From positions 1 through 18,341 of the forward strand of contig CABTXP010000026.1 in NCBI GenBank assembly GCA_902488815.1: 18,341 nucleotides of DNA. The letters are read 5' to 3'. Positions 1 through 6,954 of the stretch are shown one piece after another. Made by a program: the position numbers and the translations under genes. This DNA is from an uncultured Eubacteriales bacterium. GTDB lineage: Bacteria; Bacillota; Clostridia; Tissierellales; Peptoniphilaceae. Position 1 is the stretch's first letter. Every line of letters starts with the position of its first letter. The notes under the pieces are model-generated. The model made no database searches, was not told the DNA's origin, and was given only the letters and a program-made list of their open reading frames with translations.

Positions 1-21
1 AGACGTGTGCTCTTCCGATCT
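1..21. other. Illumina adapter remnant (assembly artefact)
   Basis: The first 21 bases start AGACGTGTGC and end CTTCCGATCT. From memory this matches the 3' end of the Illumina TruSeq read-2/index adapter, so it is not genomic DNA. The biological sequence begins at base 22 (CCACATTTGC). The minus-strand gene that runs into this edge stays open through the adapter, so an automated call would append seven false residues (E-I-G-R-A-H-V). This is a recognised synthetic sequence rather than an inference from composition. Confidence 0.97.
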
Positions 22-964
22 CCACATTTGCTTCACCTATCGCTCTCAAATGTTCCAAGTGAGCATGAGCTTCTCCTGCGGCAAACCACTTTTGTGCCTT
101 GGGGAAGTTGTCCCAGTTTTTGCTACTTATTTCCCAGTGCATTTCTTTTGCAACTTGTCTAACTGTTACTCTGTCGTGCTTTTTAAGTGTGTTTACGGCT
201 TCATCAAGTCTTTTTTTGTGATGAAGTTTAAGCTCATCTATTCTCGCTCTGTGGTCTTCCACCAAAAATCTGTGGGATGAAAATAAATGATCTATTTCCA
301 TGTCATAGACTTTGTCCAAGTTTTTAAAGTAATTGCCTAAGCTGTCGCCGTATTGTGTGCCCCAAAATGTTATGTTAGGAGTGATCTTGCCCAATATATG
401 ATCACCGCAGAAAAGTATTTTGTGTTCTCTCTCATAAAGGCCGGTGATGCCGGGTGTGTGTCCTTTTAAGTCAATAATTTCAAATGTATAATCTCCGACT
501 TTAATTGTTTCTCCGATTACAGCTTCCTTATAATCAACGTGCTTAAGGGGGCGGAACTTATATCCCGGATGGTCTTCTATGTCCAACCCGTCTTCTTCAA
601 GACCTTGCCATATAGAGTGCTCCACTGTATCTACCCACATGGATTGAGATTTGTGAATACTTGTGTTTAGTAAGTCGCCGTCTATCTTGCTCATGTAGAC
701 TTCCATGCCTTTTTCTTGAAAGTATGACGCCAAGCCTGTGTGGTCCGAGTGTAAGTGTGTCAAATATAAAATAGTGTTTTCGTAATTTAAATCCAATTCT
801 TTAAATACTCTTTCAATATTTTCTTTTGTATCTTCTCTGTTAAATCCCGTGTCAACCATCATTGAAACATTGTCACCTTTTACAATGTAAAGATTCAAAT
901 ACTTGAGTGGATTGTTTGGCAGAGGCAGCTCTTCCATAAAAATATTTTTATATAATTCTTTCAT
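22..964 (-). CDS. MBL-fold metallo-hydrolase, 3'-truncated at the contig edge
   Basis: The minus strand is open from ATG at 964 down to the adapter, giving 314 real codons and no stop. The protein is a metallo-beta-lactamase-fold hydrolase: T-H-L-H-S-D-H at residues 69-75 is the HxHxDH metal motif, G-H-T-P-G at 168-172 supplies another histidine, D188 (C-G-D-H) is the bridging aspartate, and H231 (S-S-H) is the last ligand. Residues from about 240 onward look like the helical/winged-helix tail of the COG0491-type subfamily (LACTB2-like layout), so probably only the last 10-20 residues are missing. The substrate cannot be told from sequence; thioester hydrolases, nucleases and lactonases share this fold. 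AAAGGTG sits about 7 bases before the ATG. The gene has its own promoter and follows the operon terminator, so it is a separate transcription unit. Confidence 0.9.
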
Positions 965-1001
965 TTAATCACCTTTCATAATTTCGTAGTTATTCTTCAT
1001 A

Positions 1002-1030
1002 AGTGTATCGGCAAAATTTTGTCGGGTCAA
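1002..1030 (-). promoter_or_regulatory. Sigma-70/A-type promoter of the MBL hydrolase gene
   Basis: On the minus strand, a -35 box TTGACC (1030-1025) and a -10 box TACACT (1007-1002) are separated by exactly 17 bases. This lies between the operon terminator and the ATG at 964, giving a leader of roughly 30 nt. The -35 box is embedded in a small inverted repeat, CGGG-N5-CCCG. It could be an operator, but the arms are only 4 bp. The call is inferred from match and position only. Confidence 0.6.
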
Positions 1031-1049
1031 GCCCGTGCAATGTTTCAAT

Positions 1050-1073
1050 AAAAAAAGACACATTATGTGTCTT
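1050..1073 (-). terminator. Intrinsic terminator of the yicC-thiN operon
   Basis: Read on the minus strand, AAGACACA - TAA - TGTGTCTT forms an 8-bp stem with a 3-base loop, followed directly by a run of Ts (plus-strand A run 1050-1056). The 5' arm overlaps the last two bases of the thiN TAA stop codon. It separates the operon from the downstream MBL gene, which has its own promoter. Confidence 0.85.
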
Positions 1074-1701
1074 AGTCTTTAGATTTAATTACAAAACAAC
1101 TGCCCTTGTGTATTTCGATTTCTCCTTCTTCGTCCACGAGCTCATTTGATATGCCTATCGTCATGCCCGGTTTAATCGTCAGGGCCTTTACTTCGTATTT
1201 AAAGCCTTGTGTGGAGACCATGGTTTCTTCTATGGGGATAATGGATATGTATTTGAACACTCCCTTATTAACCTTCGTTTCACCAATAGTTAAATATTCC
1301 ACTTCATTGTGTGAGTCCAATATTCTACCTGTAGCACCGTTTTTGTGAACTTCGATTAAGGTAAAAAAGTTGCCTAAGACATGGTCCATACGAGTGCCTA
1401 TTGCCCCCAATATTGTTATGTCGGTACAGCCGAGATCACACATCTTTTTTAAAGCAATCTCAGTGTCCGTAAAATCTTTTTCAGGCGGAAACTTCTTAAC
1501 TTCTATACCGGAATTTATTTTTCTCAAGTATTCTTCAGGCAGAGAGTCAAAGTCCCCCATTACTATGTCGGGCTCTACATCGCTGTCTAAGGTGTATTTA
1601 AGTCCGCCGTCGGCACAGACTACCATGTCCGCCTTCAATGCCATTTCTTTAAGAAGCTCTTTATCCGGAGGATTGCCCGCTGCTATTAAAAGTCCCTTCA
1701 T
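1072..1701 (-). CDS. thiN: Thiamine pyrophosphokinase
   Basis: ThiN (YloS in B. subtilis) transfers pyrophosphate from ATP to thiamine, making thiamine pyrophosphate in the cytoplasm. The 209-residue protein has the family motifs C-A-D-G-G (29-33), G-D-F-D-S (49-53), P-P-E-K-D-F-T-D (72-79, nucleotide/Mg site) and G-x2-G-x-R-x-D-H-x-L-G-N (99-111). Length is normal. I start at ATG 1701 rather than the upstream GTG at 1713. The ATG forms an ATGA overlap with the rpe stop and begins with the typical M-K-G-L-L-I-A-A-G, while the GTG would add only M-P-K-K. A GGAG lies 11 bases before the ATG. It is the last gene of the operon, as yloS follows rpe in B. subtilis; the terminator overlaps its stop. 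Confidence 0.95.
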   Translation of the reverse strand: MKGLLIAAGNPPDKELLKEMALKADMVVCADGGLKYTLDSDVEPDIVMGDFDSLPEEYLRKINSGIEVKKFPPEKDFTDTEIALKKMCDLGCTDITILGAIGTRMDHVLGNFFTLIEVHKNGATGRILDSHNEVEYLTIGETKVNKGVFKYISIIPIEETMVSTQGFKYEVKALTIKPGMTIGISNELVDEEGEIEIHKGSCFVIKSKD

Positions 1702-2348
1702 TTTCTTAGGCACTCCATAATTTTTTTAACTTCGCCGTCTTTGTCATCCTTTGCAAAAATTCCCGAGCCTATTACTACAATGTCTGTGCCTGCACTAAGT
1801 ACTTCTCCCATGTTCTCATACTTAATGCCTCCATCTACTTCTATAAGCGTGTTTAAATTTCTTTCTTCAATATATTTTTTAAGCTTGGAAATTTTTCTTA
1901 ATGAATTTTCGATAAATTTTTGTCCGCCGTATCCCGGGTTTACGCTCATCACCAAAACCAAGTCAAGGATGTCTATTAAGTATTCCAAATCTTCAACTCT
2001 TTCGTGAGGATTTAAAGCTACTCCGACCTTTACTCCCTGTGATTTTATATAAGAAATTAATCTGTGGGGATGTGTTGTAGAGTCGGAATGAATTGTTATT
2101 AAATCGGCACCTGCTTTAATAAACTCATCTACTAAGTCCTCCGGCTGTTCAATCATCAAGTGCACATCCAAGGGTATGTCCGTGATTTTCTTAATATTTT
2201 TTATAATGTGAGGTCCGAAGCTTATATTGGGCACATATTTTCCGTCCATTACATCTAAGTGAATATAGTCTACGTGGTGTCTGTTTAAAAGCTCGACTTC
2301 TTCTTTTAAGATCGTAAAGTCACAGGATAAAAGTGATGGTGAAAGCAT
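1698..2348 (-). CDS. rpe: Ribulose-phosphate 3-epimerase
   Basis: Rpe interconverts D-ribulose 5-phosphate and D-xylulose 5-phosphate in the pentose phosphate pathway. This 216-residue TIM barrel is full length. S-P-S-L-L-S-C-D-F lies at 3-11, and H-L-D-V-M-D-G at 30-36 carries metal ligand H30 and catalytic D32. H63 (H-L-M) is a second metal histidine. V-N-P-G-Y-G-G-Q (136-143) binds phosphate, and E-V-D-G-G-I (170-175) carries the second catalytic aspartate, D172. The family's usual V-N-P-G-F-G-G-Q has Y for F here, a mild change. The ATG overlaps the rsgA TAA as TAATG, with AAAGGACG as ribosome site. Its position after rsgA and before thiN matches B. subtilis. Confidence 0.97.
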   Translation of the reverse strand: MLSPSLLSCDFTILKEEVELLNRHHVDYIHLDVMDGKYVPNISFGPHIIKNIKKITDIPLDVHLMIEQPEDLVDEFIKAGADLITIHSDSTTHPHRLISYIKSQGVKVGVALNPHERVEDLEYLIDILDLVLVMSVNPGYGGQKFIENSLRKISKLKKYIEERNLNTLIEVDGGIKYENMGEVLSAGTDIVVIGSGIFAKDDKDGEVKKIMECLRK

Positions 2349-3202
2349 TAATATCGTCCTTTCTCTAAAATTTCAGCATGTAATTGTAAATAACTTTCGT
2401 ATCTTGATTTGGGAATTATTCCTTCCTCAACTTTTTCTTTTATTTTGCAGCCCGGTTCGTTTATATGCATGCAGTTGTTAAATCTGCAAGGCAGGTACTC
2501 TATAAACTCATGAAAAAGATAGGGCAGTTTTTCGATTTCAATTTGGTCCAAGTTTATTGACGAAAACCCCGGAGTGTCGAAAATAAAAGTATCTCCTACA
2601 TTGTGAAGCTCCACATGTCTTGTGGTGTGCTTGCCTCTTTCAGTCTTGCGACTTACCTCTCCTCTTTCTATTTCTTTGCCTAAGATAAAGGAAGTAAGGG
2701 TTGATTTGCCGGCACCTGATACACCGCTAAGGGCGGTGAGCTTGTGTTTTAATAGGTCCCGCACCTCTTCAGTGCCTTCTCCCGTTGTAAAACTTGTAAG
2801 GATTACATGATCCACAGCCTTTTCATAAATTTTATATAGTTTTTCCGCCGCATCTCTGTCCAAGTCTACTTTGTTTATACACATAATAATTTTTAAATTA
2901 TTATTTTCGTAACTTGCAATTACGCTGTCGGTAAGTTGCAAATTATATTGCGGTTTTGCAACGGGAACCAAGAGCATTACTTGGTCTACATTTGCAACAG
3001 GAGGTCTTACCAATATATTTTTTCGCGGCAAAACTTTCTTGATATAAGAGAGATCTCCCTCAGTTTCAAATTCCACTTCATCTCCCACTACAGGACTTAC
3101 TTCATGATGTCTGAACAGTCCTCTCGCCCTCGATGTGTATATCTCGCCTTCGCAATAAATATAGTAAAATCCTCCCGTTAATTTTATTATTTTTCCTATC
3201 AT
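2348..3202 (-). CDS. rsgA: Ribosome small-subunit-dependent GTPase A
   Basis: RsgA (YloQ/CpgA in B. subtilis) is a circularly permuted GTPase that checks late 30S assembly. The 284-residue protein shows an N-terminal OB fold (about 1-65), then the permuted motifs in order G4, G1, G2, G3: N-K-V-D at 110-113, G-V-S-G-A-G-K-S-T at 160-168, R-G-K-H-T-T-R-H at 189-196 and D-T-P-G at 209-212. A C-terminal zinc site follows, with C239, C244, H246 and C252. The start ATG overlaps the prkC TGA as ATGA, so it is translationally coupled to the kinase. In B. subtilis CpgA is a reported PrkC substrate, which makes the adjacency suggestive; phosphorylation here is inference. Confidence 0.97.
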   Translation of the reverse strand: MIGKIIKLTGGFYYIYCEGEIYTSRARGLFRHHEVSPVVGDEVEFETEGDLSYIKKVLPRKNILVRPPVANVDQVMLLVPVAKPQYNLQLTDSVIASYENNNLKIIMCINKVDLDRDAAEKLYKIYEKAVDHVILTSFTTGEGTEEVRDLLKHKLTALSGVSGAGKSTLTSFILGKEIERGEVSRKTERGKHTTRHVELHNVGDTFIFDTPGFSSINLDQIEIEKLPYLFHEFIEYLPCRFNNCMHINEPGCKIKEKVEEGIIPKSRYESYLQLHAEILEKGRY

Positions 3203-5190
3203 TTAATCTCTCTTGACTCTATAGTTACGTTGTCAATTTGAATTTCAATTACGGAGCCCACTTCGGCTTCAACTTTTACTTCTCTTTCAACACCGTCGCC
3301 ATTGTATTTTTCAGTCTTAATATTTCTTCTGCCTTCGTCGTTAATCATTTCAACTTTAATTGAGTGATCTTGGCCGTCGGTATAAGTAGGTATTGAAATG
3401 GTAACGGACTTCATTTGTTTAGGTTCTTTGCTTGGCTCATCGATAACAGGTCCTATACTTACCTTAAAGCTGATTGTTGAGCCCTTGGGAGCCGTTTCTC
3501 CTCCTTCGGGAACTTGGTCAAAAGCATCTCCCTTGTCAATGGAGTTGGCTCTGCCTTCTTTTATTTCTCCAACTTTAAAACCGTGCGCTTCAATAGATTG
3601 AATTGCCAAATCCTTAGCCATGCCTTTAATATTTGGCACGGTAAGCATTGTCTCTTCGTCGCTTTTACTTACTACGACACTTATTGTTCCGCCTTTTTCC
3701 AAAGTTTCTCCCGCTTTAGGGCTTTGTGAGAGAACAGTCCCTCCCTCTTTGTCGGAATCTTCGTAAGTAATGTCGATTTGATATCCGCGACCTTCCACCA
3801 ATCCCTTGGCTTCGTCCGCGTTTTTATCTAATAGGCTCGGCACCAAATTTTCTTCTGTCAGCTTGTTAATTACAACAGTAATTACTGAATTCTTCTCTGC
3901 ACTTGTACCTGCTACCAAGTCTTGGTCCAAAATTTCTCCGTCCTTGTGTTCCAAGTCCGTCTTCGCCTCGCCGATTGCTATTTTAAAGCCTGCATTCTTG
4001 GCAAGATTTTCAGCTTTCGCCGATTCCGTTCCTACAAGGTTCGGCACGATACTCATGGTCTCTTCAGTCTTTTCGGCTTGAATTTTCTCGTTTCTTTCCC
4101 GCATTAATGGCACAACCTTCGGCACTACAAATATGATGAGAGCTATAAATAAAGCCGCAGTTAAAATGCCTACAATCATTCCTACCTTTGAGCTTTTTTC
4201 TTTTCTCCTCTTAGGTAAAGTTGTTTCCGCCGGTCTATCAACATTTTGCGCATAAGGATCAGAGATATCTCTTCTTATAACTTTTTTCTTGCGCGGACCG
4301 CTTTCAGAATTTATAATTACAGTTTTACGTGATTCTTTGTTAAATGTCAGGTCTTCCAACCTGTTTAAAATAATCGCCTTAATATCTCCGATTAATTCGT
4401 CGGCGTTTTTGTATCTGTCATCAGGATTTTTCTTACACATTTTAAGAATCATCTTGTCAACATTGTCGCTTATAGCCGGATTAATAGATGAAGGTATGGG
4501 CAAATTAGATTGAACTTGCATAAGAGCAACAGATACCGGGTTGTCCGCATCAAAAGGCACTCGTCCCGTGAGCATTTCAAACATTACAATTCCCAGGGAA
4601 TAAATGTCACTTCTGTTATCTACCTTTGCACCTCTTGCCTGCTCGGGAGAAAAATAGTGGACACTTCCCATTACGGCATTTGTCGCCGTGACAGTTGAGT
4701 TGTCTGCAACTCTTGCGATGCCGAAGTCCGTAACCTTAACGCGGTCGTCCTTTGTAACCATAATGTTTTGAGATTTAATATCTCTGTGGACAATTCCCTT
4801 TGCGTGAGCCACTTTTAAAGCTTCGGCAATTTGAATGGAATAATTTAAAGCTACAGATTGTTTTAAAGGTCCGTTTTCAGTAATTATTTCCTTTAAAGTT
4901 TTGCCGTCAATATATTCCATTACAATGTAATGAATTTGTTCTCCATCTACTTCTTCACTGCCCACATCATAAATTCCTACAATGTTTGGGTGAGAAATAC
5001 TCGCCGCTGCAAGGGACTCTCTTCTGAATTTTCTGATGAAATTCTCGTCGCTGTTGTATTCTACTTTAAGTATTTTAATGGCAACAATACGGTCCAATTT
5101 ATGGCAGTGAGCCTTGTACACATCGCCCATGCCCCCTGTACCTATTTTTTGTAGAATTTCATATCTATTTCCAAGCATTTTACCTATCAT
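3199..5190 (-). CDS. prkC: PASTA-domain Ser/Thr protein kinase (PrkC/PknB/Stk1 type)
   Basis: A membrane Ser/Thr kinase that senses muropeptides or lipid II and phosphorylates cell-wall and translation proteins. Numbered from the chosen start (663 aa), the kinase domain spans about 5-270. It has a glycine loop G-T-G-G-M-G, catalytic K39 (A-I-K), H-R-D at 135-137, D-F-G at 155-157 and S-P-E in the activation segment. A basic juxtamembrane stretch (about 325-335) precedes a single membrane helix at about 337-357. Three extracellular PASTA repeats follow (about 381-443, 449-509, 517-579), then an 80-residue beta-rich tail after a proline/lysine linker. The start is ATG 5190, because GAGGTG lies about 4 bases upstream. 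ATG 5202 would overlap that site, and ATG 5178 has only a weak one. It overlaps stp by 11 bp. Confidence 0.95.
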   Translation of the reverse strand: MIGKMLGNRYEILQKIGTGGMGDVYKAHCHKLDRIVAIKILKVEYNSDENFIRKFRRESLAAASISHPNIVGIYDVGSEEVDGEQIHYIVMEYIDGKTLKEIITENGPLKQSVALNYSIQIAEALKVAHAKGIVHRDIKSQNIMVTKDDRVKVTDFGIARVADNSTVTATNAVMGSVHYFSPEQARGAKVDNRSDIYSLGIVMFEMLTGRVPFDADNPVSVALMQVQSNLPIPSSINPAISDNVDKMILKMCKKNPDDRYKNADELIGDIKAIILNRLEDLTFNKESRKTVIINSESGPRKKKVIRRDISDPYAQNVDRPAETTLPKRRKEKSSKVGMIVGILTAALFIALIIFVVPKVVPLMRERNEKIQAEKTEETMSIVPNLVGTESAKAENLAKNAGFKIAIGEAKTDLEHKDGEILDQDLVAGTSAEKNSVITVVINKLTEENLVPSLLDKNADEAKGLVEGRGYQIDITYEDSDKEGGTVLSQSPKAGETLEKGGTISVVVSKSDEETMLTVPNIKGMAKDLAIQSIEAHGFKVGEIKEGRANSIDKGDAFDQVPEGGETAPKGSTISFKVSIGPVIDEPSKEPKQMKSVTISIPTYTDGQDHSIKVEMINDEGRRNIKTEKYNGDGVEREVKVEAEVGSVIEIQIDNVTIESREIK

Positions 5191-5917
5191 CGTCCACCTC
5201 ATTTAAATCTATTACTATGAGCGTGATATTATCCAATCCGCCGTTTTTCAAAGCTTCTTTAATCAAAAGGTCTCCGGCTCTTTCCAAGTCGTTATCGCGC
5301 ATAATTTTTGCAATGGCTTTTTCTTCAACCATGTTTGAGAGACCGTCGGAGCAAAGCAAAAACTTTTCTTTCATCGAAAGTTTTTTTCTGAAGACTTTAA
5401 ACTCAATGTTTTCTGACGTGCCTAAAGCCTTTGTAAGAACATTCTTCTTCGGGTGATGATTGGCTTCTTCTTCAGTAATATCGCCAATTTCCACCAAGTA
5501 GTTTACAAAGGAATCGTCCTTGGTTAGCTTTGTAAGAGTGTTGTCTTCCAAAGAATAAATTCTGCTGTCTCCTATATTTGAAAAAATAATTTCATCCTCA
5601 AAGAAATAAAGCAAACTTAAAGTCGTGCCCATTCCTCTAAGGTGTATATCTTCTTTTCCCTTTTCATAAATAGCCGTGTTGGCTTTTTTTATGGCAAAAG
5701 CAATTTCTTCCTGAGCTTCAATTACAGAGGAAATTTCCTTTCCGTCTAAAACTTCGGCAACAATCTTTGTGGCAAGAGAGCTTGCCTCTTCACCGCCTAA
5801 ATGACCGCCCATGCCGTCAGCCACTATAAAATATTTATTTTCCCCTTCTGAAATGTAGAGAGAGTCTTCGTTGTTCTTTCTCACATTTCCTCTATTTGTC
5901 TTTCCTACATAAATCAA
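5180..5917 (-). CDS. stp: PP2C-family Ser/Thr phosphatase
   Basis: Stp (PrpC in B. subtilis) is the cytoplasmic Mn/Mg-dependent phosphatase that reverses PrkC phosphorylation. All PP2C motifs are present in 245 residues: R13-K-N-N-E-D (13-18), V-A-D-G-M-G-G-H (32-39, metal aspartate D34), G-T-T-L (97-100), N-I-G-D-S-R (114-119), C-S-D-G-L (189-193, D191) and L-D-N-I-T-L (228-233, D229). The only start that keeps the N-terminal G-K-T-N-R-G-N-V-R intact is TTG at 5917. It overlaps the rlmN TGA as TTGA and has GAGGTG five bases upstream. The nearest ATG, at 5910, is out of frame and hits TAG at once. The weak start plus overlap suggests expression tied to rlmN translation. It sits directly before prkC, the usual pair. 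Confidence 0.96.
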   Translation of the reverse strand: MIYVGKTNRGNVRKNNEDSLYISEGENKYFIVADGMGGHLGGEEASSLATKIVAEVLDGKEISSVIEAQEEIAFAIKKANTAIYEKGKEDIHLRGMGTTLSLLYFFEDEIIFSNIGDSRIYSLEDNTLTKLTKDDSFVNYLVEIGDITEEEANHHPKKNVLTKALGTSENIEFKVFRKKLSMKEKFLLCSDGLSNMVEEKAIAKIMRDNDLERAGDLLIKEALKNGGLDNITLIVIDLNEVDDDR

Positions 5918-6954
5918 AATAGCACCTCATTGTTCAAATGTTTGATTTTAAGTTGACCGCAGGAAGCATCTATATCAGCTCCCAAAGTCCTTCTGATAGT
6001 GGTGTTAATGCCGCTATTAATTAATTTTTTCTCAAATTCCTCTAAAGCTTTCCTCTCAGGCTTTCTCTCATCAAAGCCTGTTACAGGATTTAAAGGAATT
6101 AAATTTACATGTGCTTTTATATTTTTAAAAAGAGATTTTAAATTTCTTACATCTTCATCTCTATTGTTTTTTCCGTCAATTACAGTGTACTCAAAGGTAA
6201 TGCGTGAACTGTTTTTCTCTGAAAAATACTTCGCCGCCTTTACAATTTCTTCCACTGAATACTTCTTTGCCACAGGCATTATCTCTCTTCTGTACTCGTC
6301 GTTACTTGAGTGAAGAGAAATGGCGAGACCCACCTTCAGATTTTCATCTGCCAGGTCATATATCTTGTCCGCCAATCCGCTTGTGGAAATTGTAATACTT
6401 CTTATAGAAATATTTTTGCCCTTGGGACTTGTAATGATCTTAATAAATTTTATCACATTGTCGTAGTTGTCCAAAGGTTCGCCGCTTCCCATGAGAATTA
6501 TATTTGAAATTGTGACGTTAAATTTCTTTTCAACTTCATAGACCTGTGCCGCCATTTCATAGGAAGATAAATTTCTCACGAGCCCTTCTTTTGTCGAGGC
6601 ACAAAAAGAACAGCCCATTCTGCAACCTACTTGCGTAGATATGCAGAGAGAGTGTCCGTGTTCATACTTCATTAAAACCCCTTCAATGATGTTGCCGTCA
6701 TATAATTTGTACAGCATCTTTACCGTCTCATCCAATTTGGATCTGTACTCTTTAATAATCTCGACTTTTCTCACATCCCCTTGGGATGCAAGGGCTTCTC
6801 TTAGTTTTAAAGGTATATTTTGTATATCAAGTACCGATGTGCATCTGCCTCTATGTATGCCTTCGAAGACTTGAGTGCCTCGAAAACTTTTTTCCCCCAT
6901 ATCGACAGCCAAAGCTTTCAACTCTTCCTCTGTCATGGAATCTATATATTGCAT
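5914..6954 (-). CDS. rlmN: 23S rRNA (adenine2503-C2)/tRNA methyltransferase, radical SAM
   Basis: RlmN methylates C2 of A2503 in 23S rRNA and A37 in some tRNAs. From ATG 6954 the protein is 346 residues. The radical-SAM cluster cysteines are C111, C115 and C118 (C-R-M-G-C-S-F-C), and the methyl-carrying cysteine is C332 in A-S-C-G-Q-L. G-S-G-E-P (156-160) replaces the more common G-M-G-E-P of the SAM-binding loop, a mild change. It is RlmN rather than Cfr by context and by the C-terminal motif; I cannot exclude Cfr-like activity formally. A TTG start at 6969 is open but lacks spacing for a ribosome site. ATG 6954 has GGAAG eight bases upstream and overlaps rsmB by 13 bp. The next gene, stp, starts on its stop codon. 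Confidence 0.95.
   Translation of the reverse strand: MQYIDSMTEEELKALAVDMGEKSFRGTQVFEGIHRGRCTSVLDIQNIPLKLREALASQGDVRKVEIIKEYRSKLDETVKMLYKLYDGNIIEGVLMKYEHGHSLCISTQVGCRMGCSFCASTKEGLVRNLSSYEMAAQVYEVEKKFNVTISNIILMGSGEPLDNYDNVIKFIKIITSPKGKNISIRSITISTSGLADKIYDLADENLKVGLAISLHSSNDEYRREIMPVAKKYSVEEIVKAAKYFSEKNSSRITFEYTVIDGKNNRDEDVRNLKSLFKNIKAHVNLIPLNPVTGFDERKPERKALEEFEKKLINSGINTTIRRTLGADIDASCGQLKIKHLNNEVLF

Noticed and set aside
5..280. A 91-codon plus-strand frame at the left edge
   Set aside because: It starts inside adapter sequence and is antisense to the MBL hydrolase.
3199..5917. The kinase/phosphatase pair as a phage-defence or novel signalling island
   Set aside because: Both are standard PrkC/Stp proteins in their conserved housekeeping location, with no defence-associated neighbour.
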